64,000 nucleotides of DNA, taken from NCBI GenBank assembly GCA_003298465.1, contig QNGA01000001.1, forward strand, positions 1,240,001-1,304,000, read 5' to 3'. Below the pieces are notes generated by a model. The model searched no databases. It was not told the DNA's origin and saw nothing but the letters and a program-made list of their open reading frames with translations. Source of the DNA: a halophilic archaeon. GTDB taxonomy: Archaea; Halobacteriota; Halobacteria; Halobacteriales; Haladaptataceae. A program made the translations under genes and the position numbers. Below are positions 26,531 to 35,073 of the stretch, piece after piece (the stretch's first letter is position 1; each line of letters starts with the position of its first letter).

Positions 26531-27523
26531 ATGACTGAGATGGAGTACACGACGCTCGGCGACACCGGCCTCGAAGTGTCCCGGTTCTGTCTCGGCTGCA
26601 TGAACTTCGGCAGCGAGCAGCCGTGGATGATCGGCGACGAGGAGAAGAGCCACGAGATCATCGACCGCGCGCTGGACCTGGGCATCAACTTCCTCGACAC
26701 CGCGAACGTCTACTCGCACGGCGAGAGCGAGGAGATCGTCGGCGACGCCATCGAGGAACGGAACCGGGAGGAGCTCGTCGTCGCCACGAAGGTGTACGGC
26801 CAGATGGGCGACCACCCCAACGGCCAGGGTCTCTCGCGCAAGCACGTACTCGACCAGATCGAGGGGAGTTTGGAGCGACTCGGCACCGACTACGTCGACC
26901 TCTACCAGATCCACCGGTGGGACGAGTCGACGCCCGTCGAGGAGACGCTGTCGGCGCTCGACTACCTCGTCGAAACGGGGCGGGTGCGGTACATCGGAGC
27001 GAGCACGATGGCGGCCTGGCAGTTCCAGCGAGCGCTCGCGGAGAGCGACCTGAACGACTACGAGCGGTTCACCTGCATGCAGCCGGAGTACAACCTCGTC
27101 GACCGTCACGAGGAGCAGAACGTCCTCCCGGTCTGCGAGGAGGAGGGCGTCGGCGTCATCCCGTGGTCGCCGCTCGCCGGCGGCTTCCTGACGGGGAAGT
27201 ACGACCGCGACGGTGACCTCGACGAAGGCCGGGCCGCAAGCGACGAGTACACGGAACAGCGGTTCACCGACGAGAACTGGGCGGTCCTGGACGCAGTCCG
27301 GAAGGTCGCAGACGAGGTCGACGCCACTCCGGCGCAGGTGAGCCTCGCGTGGCTCCTGCAGCGGGACGTCGTCACCGCGCCCATCGTCGGCCCGCGGACG
27401 CTCGACCACCTGGAGGAGAACGTCGCCGCGCTCGACGTGTCGCTGTCCGACGAGCAGGTCGAACGTCTCGAGGAACCGAACACTCCCGTCTGGTCGCGCG
27501 AAATCGCCGGAATCGAGGAGTAG
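26531..27523 (+). CDS. Aldo/keto reductase
   Basis: This NADPH-dependent oxidoreductase is a TIM barrel of 330 residues. The catalytic tetrad is complete: Asp56 and Tyr61 in 'LDTANVYSHG', Lys87 in 'VVATKV' and His128 in 'DLYQIHRWD'. The sequence 'SPLAGGFLTGKY' is typical of the AKR11/AKR12 (YajO/IolS-like) group. Likely substrates are sugar aldehydes or ketones, not determined. It is divergent from the membrane/zinc gene and is followed by a 376-base gap before the sugar transporter, so it is probably not in the same operon. Confidence 0.93.
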   Translation: MTEMEYTTLGDTGLEVSRFCLGCMNFGSEQPWMIGDEEKSHEIIDRALDLGINFLDTANVYSHGESEEIVGDAIEERNREELVVATKVYGQMGDHPNGQGLSRKHVLDQIEGSLERLGTDYVDLYQIHRWDESTPVEETLSALDYLVETGRVRYIGASTMAAWQFQRALAESDLNDYERFTCMQPEYNLVDRHEEQNVLPVCEEEGVGVIPWSPLAGGFLTGKYDRDGDLDEGRAASDEYTEQRFTDENWAVLDAVRKVADEVDATPAQVSLAWLLQRDVVTAPIVGPRTLDHLEENVAALDVSLSDEQVERLEEPNTPVWSREIAGIEE

Positions 27524-27899
27524 GCCGGTCCGTGGCGTCGACGTTCCGTCGACCGACGTACGTGACTCGACTACGGACCGTGGACTTTCGCGGAGTTGTA
27601 AATACGACGGCGACCTCCTCTGTATTATTCTTATGAGATAAGCAGAAAAAATACGTTTTCGCCGGGGGTTTTTTACGTCTGCGCCACGTCGATCGATCAG
27701 TCCAATGCTCGTTTCCGGCCGTGAGACTGTACCTGACGGTCTCTGGCGAGTCGGACGAACGTAAGCGAGCGGCCACAACTTGTTTTACGTCGGTACGTCT
27801 GCTTAGCCCCGTGTGCGAAAGTGAGTTAGTCGAAAAAGTTACAATTAACATAGTCAATCATGGCGAAGATATAAATGCTCCAACTCCCATTTTTGAGAC
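27524..27899. other. 376-base upstream region of the sugar transporter operon
   Basis: No coding frame is convincing. The first third may hold the end of the aldo/keto reductase transcript: a T-run (ggggttttttacg) at 27667-27679 could terminate it. The last 120 bases are increasingly AT-rich and lead to the operon promoter. Its length suggests room for regulator binding. I saw no clear TrmB-type TACT/GAGTA dyad. Confidence 0.45.
27870..27876 (+). promoter_or_regulatory. TATA box of the sugar transporter operon
   Basis: tataaat stands 24-30 bases before the ATG at 27900, which is the archaeal TATA position for a leaderless message. Confidence 0.6.
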
Positions 27900-29360
27900 A
27901 TGGTAGGTGCTAGCTCGCGTGATGGCGTGTCACGGCGAAAGTTCGTAAAAGCAGTCGGCGCGTCGGGTACCGCCGCCGGGCTCGCGGGCTGCACGAGCCG
28001 TGGTCAGGTCGCCAACCCGAACACGATAAAGTGGGCGGCTGACTCCGACGCGGCCGACAACGCCGACGCTATCAACAAAGCGTTACACCAGGCAGGGTTG
28101 TCCAAGGACATCGAGGTCGACGTTCTCGCCGGTTCCTCGCAGACCGGCGTCCGTCAGTCCCAGTACCAGCGCTGGCTCTCGGCCAACCTCGAAGAGCCGG
28201 ACATGCTCCTGATGGACAGCGGGTGGGCGTTGACGTTCATCGCCCGTCGTCAGGTCCTGAACCTGAGCGACGCTCTCCCGCAGAACATGGTGAAAAAGGC
28301 CAAGAACGACTACTTCAAGGCCAGCGTCCAGACCGCGATGGCCAAGAACGGTGACCTGTACGCTATCCCGTTGTTCCCGGACTTCCCGACGATGCAGTAC
28401 CGGAAGGACCTCGTGAAGGAAGCCGGATTCCAGCCTGACAAGAACAACTGGGCCACCGAATCGATCGACTGGAAGAAGTTCTCGAAGGTGACCAAGGAGG
28501 TGATGAAACAACAGAACGACAAGAAGAAGGGGTCGATGCCCTACGGGTTCACCTTCCAGGCCGACATCTACGAGGGACTGTCCTGCTGTGACTTCAACGA
28601 GTTTATGAGTTCGTGGGGCGGGGCGTACTTCGGCGGCTTCGAGAACCTGTTCGGTCCCATCGGCGAGCGACCCGTCACCGTCGCAGAGAAACCGGTCGTC
28701 GACTCCATCAAGATGATCCGGTCCTTCATCCACGGACCGAACGCGCCGAACACGCTTGACGATTACGCGGGTCCCATCTCGCCATCCGCGGTGCTGTCGT
28801 GGACCGAAGAGACCTCGCGAGCACCGTTCACGAACGGGAACGCGGTCATGCACCGCAACTGGCCGTACTCCATCGTCATCAACGGTGCCGAAGACGTGTT
28901 CGGGAAGGACCTCGGCGTCATGCCCATTCCGTACGGCGTCAAACCGAAAAACGCCAAGTACAAGCAGACGGGCGGACCGGTCGCCGCGCTCGGCGGCTGG
29001 CACATGACCATCAACCCGAACTCGCCGAAGATCCAGAAGTGCATCGAGGTGCTCCGTGCGATGATGCAGCCGTCGTTCAAGTTCAACCTGTTCGAACTGA
29101 TCGGCTGGATTCCGCCGGAACCGGACCTCCTCAAGTCGAAACAGGCCCGGGACGTTCCGATCATCGGTCGGTACATCGATCAGCTGCGGGTCGCCGGACA
29201 GAACGCCATTCCTCGGCCCGTGACGGCGGTATGGCCCCAGCAATCGGGCAAGATCGCCCAGAGCGTCCACTCGGCCTACTCCGGTGGTCAATCTCCGGAG
29301 AGCGCGATGCAGTCGCTGAAAAGCCAGCTCAGGTCGATAGAGGAGTACAACTCTGATTAA
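27900..29360 (+). CDS. Sugar ABC transporter substrate-binding lipoprotein
   Basis: This extracytoplasmic binding protein of the carbohydrate (CUT1) class has 486 residues. The N-terminus has a Tat motif 'SRRKFVKAVG' and a lipobox ending LAGC, with Cys31 as the lipidated residue. The mature domain has a typical solute-binding protein order, including 'MLLMDSGWALTFIARRQVL' (shortened) and 'PLFPDFPTMQYRKDLV'. AT-richer codon use (Asn, Lys) than its neighbours is noticeable. It heads a seven-gene sugar cluster. The sugar is unknown; CUT1 systems usually take di- or oligosaccharides or glycosides. Confidence 0.93.
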   Translation: MVGASSRDGVSRRKFVKAVGASGTAAGLAGCTSRGQVANPNTIKWAADSDAADNADAINKALHQAGLSKDIEVDVLAGSSQTGVRQSQYQRWLSANLEEPDMLLMDSGWALTFIARRQVLNLSDALPQNMVKKAKNDYFKASVQTAMAKNGDLYAIPLFPDFPTMQYRKDLVKEAGFQPDKNNWATESIDWKKFSKVTKEVMKQQNDKKKGSMPYGFTFQADIYEGLSCCDFNEFMSSWGGAYFGGFENLFGPIGERPVTVAEKPVVDSIKMIRSFIHGPNAPNTLDDYAGPISPSAVLSWTEETSRAPFTNGNAVMHRNWPYSIVINGAEDVFGKDLGVMPIPYGVKPKNAKYKQTGGPVAALGGWHMTINPNSPKIQKCIEVLRAMMQPSFKFNLFELIGWIPPEPDLLKSKQARDVPIIGRYIDQLRVAGQNAIPRPVTAVWPQQSGKIAQSVHSAYSGGQSPESAMQSLKSQLRSIEEYNSD

Positions 29361-29365
29361 CAACT

Positions 29366-30355
29366 ATGGCAACTGAATCTGAACAAGGGTTACCGGAACG
29401 ACAGAAGTCGGGAGCGTACGCCAGTACGGTCCGATGGATCGAAAATCTGAGCGAGACGCAGTTCGCGTATCTACTGTTGGTCCCGGCGCTACTGCTGCTC
29501 GGCGTCATCGCCCTCTGGCCGCTCGTCCGGACGTTCCAGATGTCGCTGCACGCCGACAGCATCCGGGGGACGGCCCAGATCGGCGAGTTCGTCGGGTTCG
29601 AGAACTACGTCAACTTGCTCACGGGGAAACTGGACGTCGTCGCGCTTCCCCAGCCGTTCATCGACGTCAACTCGCCGTTCAAGAGCGCGCTGACCGTCAC
29701 GTTCATGTTCACCATCGCGAGCGTGCTGCTCGAGACGCTCATCGGCTTCGGGCAAGCGCTCGTCCTCGACCAGGAGTTCCGGGGACGGCGCTGGGTCCGG
29801 GTGGCGATCATCCTCCCGTGGGCGGTCCCCATCGTCATCCAGGGGATGATCTTCTACCTCCTGTTCTCGCCGGGCATCGGCTTCGGGGCCGACCTGCTTC
29901 ACAACTGGTTCGGCTTCTCCGAGACGCCGCTGGTCAACAGCCCCGAAGCGCTCTCGATAATCGTCGTCGCCGACGTGTGGAAGACGACGGCGTTCATGGC
30001 GCTGCTCATCCTCGCGGGGATGCAGAGCATCAATCGGAGCCTCTACGACGTGGCGAAGGTCGCGGGCGCGTCGAAGTGGCAGCAGTTCAAGATGATAACC
30101 CTGCCGCTCATCTTCCCGACCGTGATGGTCGCGATGCTGTTCCGCACCATCGCCGCGATGCGCATCTACGGCCTCATCGAGACGGTGTCGGGATGTACGA
30201 CGGTGCCGTCGCTGTCGTGTCTCGTCGTCTCGACGTTCAGTACGCGCCGATACGGGACCGCGTCCGCCATCGCGTTCGTCACGGCGGCCATCATCGCCCT
30301 CGTCGTGTCGGTGTACATATTCAAGTTCCGCGACAGCGCACAGGGGGGAATGTAG
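29366..30355 (+). CDS. Sugar ABC transporter permease (MalF/UgpA-like)
   Basis: The 329-residue inner membrane protein has six predicted helices, the first at about residues 35-55 after a hydrophilic N-terminus. The cytoplasmic EAA loop is present ('YDVAKVAGASKWQQFKMITL'), which docks with the ATPase. It starts 5 bases after the binding protein stop and touches the next permease gene exactly (stop followed at once by ATG), so the genes are co-translated. It forms a heterodimeric channel with the next product. Confidence 0.93.
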   Translation: MATESEQGLPERQKSGAYASTVRWIENLSETQFAYLLLVPALLLLGVIALWPLVRTFQMSLHADSIRGTAQIGEFVGFENYVNLLTGKLDVVALPQPFIDVNSPFKSALTVTFMFTIASVLLETLIGFGQALVLDQEFRGRRWVRVAIILPWAVPIVIQGMIFYLLFSPGIGFGADLLHNWFGFSETPLVNSPEALSIIVVADVWKTTAFMALLILAGMQSINRSLYDVAKVAGASKWQQFKMITLPLIFPTVMVAMLFRTIAAMRIYGLIETVSGCTTVPSLSCLVVSTFSTRRYGTASAIAFVTAAIIALVVSVYIFKFRDSAQGGM

Positions 30356-31270
30356 ATGTCGCAAGCAGAGGAGAGTCGCGGGCGTATCCAGCAGTGGGCC
30401 AAAGATTCGATGGAGGACCCCGAGAGCACCTACCGGGGCCTGTTCTACCTCGTGACTGTGTTCTTCCTGCTCACGACGCTGTTCCCGTTCTACTGGCTGC
30501 TCGTGCTGGCGCTGACGCCGAGCAACCAGATATCGAACATGGGACTGCTCCCGAAGGGGTTCAACCCCGAGGCGTTCGTCACCATCTTCGAGCGCCTGCC
30601 GTTCCACGTCTACATGTTCAACAGCTTCGTGCTCGCGCTGGTGACGACGGTCATCGTGCTGGTGCTCGCCAGCCTCGCGGGCTACGTGTTCGGACGGCTG
30701 GAGTTCCCCGGGCGAGGGCCGCTCATGCTGCTCATCCTCGCCATCTCGTACTTCCCGCCGGCGGCGTTCCTCATCCCGCTGTTCCGGCTGTTCACGGGGA
30801 ACGTCGAGATACTCGGAATCAACAGTCCGATGCTGTACAACACGCCCGGAGCGCTGTTGCTCCCGTTCAGCGCACTGTTCATGCCGCTCTCGATATTCAT
30901 CCTGACGACGTTCTACGGCCAGATACCGGACGGGCTGGAGGACGCCGCGCGCATCGAGGGGACGACGCGTCTCGGCGCGCTGTTCCGGGTCATCATGCCG
31001 CTGTCCGCGCCCGGCGTGGCGACGGCCGGCGTGCTAACGTTTATCAACGTGTACAACGAGTTCTTCTTCTCGTTCCTGATGACCGACGGACAGGCGAAGA
31101 ACTGGGCCCCCATCGTCTGGGGCATTCTGGGCTACCAGGGGCAGTACGCGTCGTCGTACAACCTCATGGCAGCGGCGAGCATCGTGGGCGTGTTGCCGAT
31201 CGCCATCCTCGTCGTCATCGCACAGGAAAAGATCGTCAGCGGACTCACGGCAGGAGCACTCAAGGAGTGA
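30356..31270 (+). CDS. Sugar ABC transporter permease (MalG/UgpE-like)
   Basis: This 304-residue protein has six membrane helices and the MalG-type EAA loop 'LEDAARIEGTTRLGALFRVI' followed by 'PLSAPG'. The first helix is preceded by a hydrophilic 35-residue segment. The start codon follows the previous stop directly. It is the second half of the translocation channel; the gene order binding protein, permease, permease, ATPase is standard for CUT1 transporters. Confidence 0.93.
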   Translation: MSQAEESRGRIQQWAKDSMEDPESTYRGLFYLVTVFFLLTTLFPFYWLLVLALTPSNQISNMGLLPKGFNPEAFVTIFERLPFHVYMFNSFVLALVTTVIVLVLASLAGYVFGRLEFPGRGPLMLLILAISYFPPAAFLIPLFRLFTGNVEILGINSPMLYNTPGALLLPFSALFMPLSIFILTTFYGQIPDGLEDAARIEGTTRLGALFRVIMPLSAPGVATAGVLTFINVYNEFFFSFLMTDGQAKNWAPIVWGILGYQGQYASSYNLMAAASIVGVLPIAILVVIAQEKIVSGLTAGALKE

Positions 31271-31276
31271 TACAGA

Positions 31277-32470
31277 ATGGGTGAAGTCAACCTCGAACAC
31301 GTCTCGAAACGATACCAGGATGTAACGGCAGTCGACGACATGAACCTCGACATCGAGGACGGCGAGTTCGTCACGCTCGTCGGTCCCTCGGGCTGCGGCA
31401 AATCGACCACGCTGGAGACCATCGCCGGTCTCACGAAGCCCACGGAGGGGAAGATAACCATCGCCGGGCGGGAGGTGACGAACCTCCCGCCGAAAGACCG
31501 CGGGATAGCGATGGTGTTCCAGAACATCGCGCTGTTCCCGCACATGGACGTCTACGACAACATCAGCTTCGGGCTGCGGCTGCGCGATTACGACAAAGAG
31601 GAGATCGACCGTAGGGTCGACAAGGCGGCCGACATCGTCCAGCTAGAGGGGATGCTCGACCGGATGCCGGACGAGATGTCCGGCGGGCAGCGCCAGCGCG
31701 TCGCCATCGCGCGCGCCATCGTCAGGGAGCCCGAGGTGTTCCTGATGGACGAACCGCTGGCGAACCTCGACGCGAAGCTGCGCGTCCACATGCGAACCGA
31801 ACTCCAGCGGCTCCACAAGGAACTGGACGCCACCATCGTCTACGTCACCCACGACCAGGCCGAGGCGATGACGATGTCCAGCCGCATCGCGGTCATCAAC
31901 AAGGGCGAACTCCAGCAGTTCGCGCCGCCGCTCGAGTGTTACAACGAACCGGCGAACCTCTTCGTCGCCGGGTTCATCGGCTCGCCGAGCATGAACCTCA
32001 TCGAGGGGACCGTCGACGAGACGGGCCTGGACCTGGCCGACTACCACATCGATTTCGACCCCGGCCAGCTGGACGGCGTCGGAGTGGGCGACAGCGTGAC
32101 GCTGGGCGTCCGTCCCGAGGACGTCTACCTCGTCGAGGACGCCGACAAGGTGGCGAACCCGTCCGGTCGCATCGACGCCCAGACCGACGTGCTCGAACCC
32201 ATGGGCGACGAGATATTCGTCTACCTCCTCACCGGCGAGCAGGAGATGGCCGGCGGCGGTATGGACGCCGAAGCCGAGGACGCCCACCAGTTGCTGATGA
32301 GCGTCGACCCGGACAAGGAACTGGAGGCCGACGCGGACGTCGAGGTCGTGCTGGACAGCGAGAACGTCCACCTGTTCGACACGGGGACCGGCGAGGCCAT
32401 CACGCACGACCTGCAGTTCGCGGCGACCGAGACGGAACCCACCGGCACGGAAGCGGAGGGGGACGACTGA
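31277..32470 (+). CDS. Sugar ABC transporter ATP-binding protein (MalK/UgpC-like)
   Basis: The 397-residue protein powers the transporter. Walker A is GPSGCGKST (residues 36-44), followed by a Q-loop 'MVFQNIALFPHM', the signature 'MSGGQRQRVAIARAI', Walker B 'VFLMDEPLANLDA' and the H-loop 'YVTHDQAEAM'. The C-terminal 150 residues form the MalK-type regulatory OB (TOBE) domain ('VTLGVRPEDVYLV'). A haloarchaeal acidic insertion near residue 325 and an acidic tail are visible. It may serve other transporters too, as MalK/MsmK proteins often do. Confidence 0.95.
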   Translation: MGEVNLEHVSKRYQDVTAVDDMNLDIEDGEFVTLVGPSGCGKSTTLETIAGLTKPTEGKITIAGREVTNLPPKDRGIAMVFQNIALFPHMDVYDNISFGLRLRDYDKEEIDRRVDKAADIVQLEGMLDRMPDEMSGGQRQRVAIARAIVREPEVFLMDEPLANLDAKLRVHMRTELQRLHKELDATIVYVTHDQAEAMTMSSRIAVINKGELQQFAPPLECYNEPANLFVAGFIGSPSMNLIEGTVDETGLDLADYHIDFDPGQLDGVGVGDSVTLGVRPEDVYLVEDADKVANPSGRIDAQTDVLEPMGDEIFVYLLTGEQEMAGGGMDAEAEDAHQLLMSVDPDKELEADADVEVVLDSENVHLFDTGTGEAITHDLQFAATETEPTGTEAEGDD

Positions 32471-32471
32471 G

Positions 32472-32675
32472 ATGGTCACCCAGACCGGCTGGCTCTACCT
32501 CGGCGCGGGGACGCTCCTGTTTTTCTTCTGGGCGTACGGGCTCGTCTCGTTCGCTCTAGACCTGAAGCACAAGATACTCCCCGGCATGAAAGGCTGGCTG
32601 GCAGAGCGACGCGAGCAGAAGCAGGAAGAGGAAAAGGAGCGCGAACGAGAGGAACGCAAACAACAGCTGTACTGA
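32472..32675 (+). CDS. 67-residue membrane/coiled-coil protein of the transporter operon
   Basis: The protein has one or two hydrophobic segments near the N-terminus ('GWLYLGAGTLLFFFWAYGLV', about residues 6-30) followed by a strongly charged helix of about 25 residues (QKQEEEKEREREERKQQ) that could form a coiled coil. Its ATG comes 1 base after the ATPase stop, so it belongs to the same transcript. The family is unknown to me. Such a small protein may help assemble or anchor the ABC complex, but this is inference from position only. Confidence 0.72.
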   Translation: MVTQTGWLYLGAGTLLFFFWAYGLVSFALDLKHKILPGMKGWLAERREQKQEEEKEREREERKQQLY

Positions 32676-32850
32676 CGTGTCAACCCGCGGCGAACCCTCA
32701 CGCGCGGTCTGCTCTCCTCCTGCCGGTAGCTGCCGCGGGTCGCCGAAACCGTCAGTCTCTGTTCAGGTAGCGACATGAGAATTACCAGCGATGCTGACGG
32801 CAGGACCAGAAGGGAAAAGAATAACACCGTCTCACGGGTGAGCGGTAACC

Positions 32851-33915
32851 ATGAGTAGCAGTGAGCCGGTTCGAGTCGGCCTCGTCGGTCTTGGAAATAT
32901 TGGACACTATCACGCCGACCGGATTACTGATATGCCTCACGAGATCGTCGGCGGTGTCGATATCAACCCCGACGCCCGTGCTCGGTTCGCCGAGAAATAC
33001 GACACGCGCTCCTTCGAGAGCTACGAAGAACTGTACGAGTCAGACGTCGACGCCGTCATCGTCACGACGCCGAACAAGTTCCACGAGGAGTACGCGGTCG
33101 CGGCGCTGGACGCCGGTCTCGACGTGTTGCTCGAAAAGCCGCTCGCCCACACCCTGGAGAGCGCCGAACGCATCGCGGAGGCCGCGCGCAACGCCGACGG
33201 GTTCTGCATGGTCGGGTTCCACAACCGGTTCCGCAACCCCGTCGAGATAATCAAGGGCTACCAGCAGGAGGGTCGGTTCGGCCAGACCCGCCACGTCGAG
33301 GCGAACTTCATCCGCCGGCGCGGCATCCCCGGCCGCGGGTCGTGGTTCACCAACCGCGACGTCGCGGGTGGCGGCGCGCTCATCGACATCGGCGTCCACG
33401 CCATCGACCTCGCCCTGCACTTCCACGACTTCCCGGAGGTCGTCGAGGTCAGCGGTGCGGTGCGCTCGCAGTTCGGCGACCGCGAGGACTACACCTACCT
33501 GGAGATGTGGGGCGAGGACACACAATCGGGAACGTTCACGGTCGACGACTCGGTGACCGCGTTCGTGCGCTGTGCCGACGGCCGGACCATCTCGCTGGAG
33601 GTCGCGTGGGCGGCCAACCGCGACTCCAACGAAGAATACTTCGTCCGCGGGACGCAGGCCGGCGCGTGCTTCGACAAGCACGACGACTCGCTCACGCTCT
33701 ACGAGACGAGCATGGTCGGTGCGGACCACTTCTCGGACAGCGACGTCGAGACGCGCCAGGAGGACCCCCACAAGGCCGAACAGCGCGTCTTCTTCGAGGC
33801 GGTCCAGGAGGGCGTCGCCCCCGGCCGCAACACCGTCGACCAGGCGTTGTCCGTCCAGCGCGTCATCGACGGCATCTACCGCTCCGCCGAACAGGGCGGC
33901 GCCGTGGAGCTGTAA
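32851..33915 (+). CDS. Gfo/Idh/MocA-family oxidoreductase
   Basis: This NAD(P)-dependent dehydrogenase oxidises a sugar or inositol. The 354-residue protein has the Rossmann motif GLVGLGNIG (residues 10-18), the family signature 'EKPLA' at residues 95-99 and the C-terminal 'ALIDIGVHAID' with the catalytic Asp and His. It lies 175 bases after the transporter operon with a possible promoter near 32815 (aagaataac). With the downstream TIM-barrel gene it suggests oxidation of the imported sugar or glycoside to a keto derivative followed by isomerisation or cleavage. Confidence 0.93.
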   Translation: MSSSEPVRVGLVGLGNIGHYHADRITDMPHEIVGGVDINPDARARFAEKYDTRSFESYEELYESDVDAVIVTTPNKFHEEYAVAALDAGLDVLLEKPLAHTLESAERIAEAARNADGFCMVGFHNRFRNPVEIIKGYQQEGRFGQTRHVEANFIRRRGIPGRGSWFTNRDVAGGGALIDIGVHAIDLALHFHDFPEVVEVSGAVRSQFGDREDYTYLEMWGEDTQSGTFTVDDSVTAFVRCADGRTISLEVAWAANRDSNEEYFVRGTQAGACFDKHDDSLTLYETSMVGADHFSDSDVETRQEDPHKAEQRVFFEAVQEGVAPGRNTVDQALSVQRVIDGIYRSAEQGGAVEL

Positions 33916-33927
33916 CGTCCGAACCGC

Positions 33928-34998
33928 TCAGACCAGCCACTCGACCCACTTTCCGTGCTGTTCGTAGGCCGCCAGCGACTGCGACCGCTCGCCGTCGAAC
34001 CACTCGAGCACGAGCGCGTTGTCGCGCTCGGCGGCGGCGTGACCCGAAAGCCAGTGCAGTTCGCGGTCCGCTGCGGCCGCCGCGACGGTCTCCCGGAGTT
34101 CGGCGTCCCGCTCTTCGTCTAGCTGGTAGCGCATCTGCGTGTCGAAGAGACAGACCGGTCGCGACGCCGGAATCCCGTCGAGCACCGAGGGGAGCGCCTC
34201 GACGGCGTCGCCCTGCCGAAGCTCCGGCGGGTCCTCGCGGGCCACCGCGATCGCGGACCGCAGGAGACGGTGGCGGGTCGCGTGCTCGGGCCAGACGAGC
34301 GCGCGGAGCCAGCGCACGTCGTCCGCGTCGGTCACGTCGAGGGGGTGGAGGTCGACGCCGACGCGCGAGGCGACCGGGGGGAGTTCGTCGGGCAGCGGCG
34401 GCGCGCGCTCGCCGACGACGTCGGCTTCGACCCGAACCGGCGAGTCGGAACCGCACCCCGCCGGCCGTCCGGCGTCGCCGACCGGCCAGTCCGCCGGAAT
34501 CGGCCCGTACTCGCCCGTCGCGGCGTACTCGTACCTGTAGCGGTCCCAGCACAGGTTCAGACCCGCGCTCGGCCCGAGTTCCACGATCGCCAGCGGTTCC
34601 CCGCCCGCTTCCGCCGAGACGTGCGCGAACGCCGGGAGGAGAGCGGCACAGCGTCGGACGGCGTTGGTCTGGGTGCGCCGGGTCCGGAGCAGGGGGCAAA
34701 TCTCGTCCTCGTAGGCCGCGCAGAAGTCGCGGAACGCCGGCAGCGGGTCCGACTCTCGGGGGTCCAGCGGACTCTCGGTCACCGTGTCGTAGAACGCCGC
34801 GAGTTCGTGGTCGGCCCCGCCGAGCAGGAGGGAGTGGACGCTCCCGAGCAGGAGGTGGGGCGGCGAGCGACCCTCGGGGACCGTCTCGGCGAGCGCGAGC
34901 AGGTCGGGGTCGTCGGCGACGCCGCGCTCGAGGCGCTCGTACAGCGGCGAGGTGCCGACGGCCCAGTCGGCGAAGTTCCGGAACGAGTCGGCGAGCAT
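33928..34998 (-). CDS. DUF2332 family protein
   Basis: This 356-residue protein belongs to an uncharacterised family found in actinobacteria and haloarchaea. The core 'IVELGPSAGLNLCWDRYRY' resembles a methyltransferase-like nucleotide-binding strand-loop, and 'LRALVWPEH' and 'VCLFDTQMRYQL' are family-like. No cofactor is proven. It sits on the opposite strand between two genes of the sugar cluster, which breaks up the operon. It is therefore probably an unrelated insertion in the gene order. Confidence 0.8.
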   Translation of the reverse strand: MLADSFRNFADWAVGTSPLYERLERGVADDPDLLALAETVPEGRSPPHLLLGSVHSLLLGGADHELAAFYDTVTESPLDPRESDPLPAFRDFCAAYEDEICPLLRTRRTQTNAVRRCAALLPAFAHVSAEAGGEPLAIVELGPSAGLNLCWDRYRYEYAATGEYGPIPADWPVGDAGRPAGCGSDSPVRVEADVVGERAPPLPDELPPVASRVGVDLHPLDVTDADDVRWLRALVWPEHATRHRLLRSAIAVAREDPPELRQGDAVEALPSVLDGIPASRPVCLFDTQMRYQLDEERDAELRETVAAAAADRELHWLSGHAAAERDNALVLEWFDGERSQSLAAYEQHGKWVEWLV

Positions 34999-35073
34999 AG
35001 GGGGGCCACGCGCCGGGGGCGTGTAAGCGTTGGCACCAAAATGTTATTCCCGAGCCGGGTTGTCGTTTCGGAC

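Noticed and set aside
25613..27778. Full 721-codon minus-strand frame
   Set aside because: Only the first part from 26434 downward looks like a protein with membrane helices and a zinc site. The upstream extension is antisense to the aldo/keto reductase.
27524..27899. TrmB binding site before the sugar operon
   Set aside because: I scanned for a TACT-N7/8-GAGTA-type dyad and found no clear match, so regulation by TrmB remains inference.
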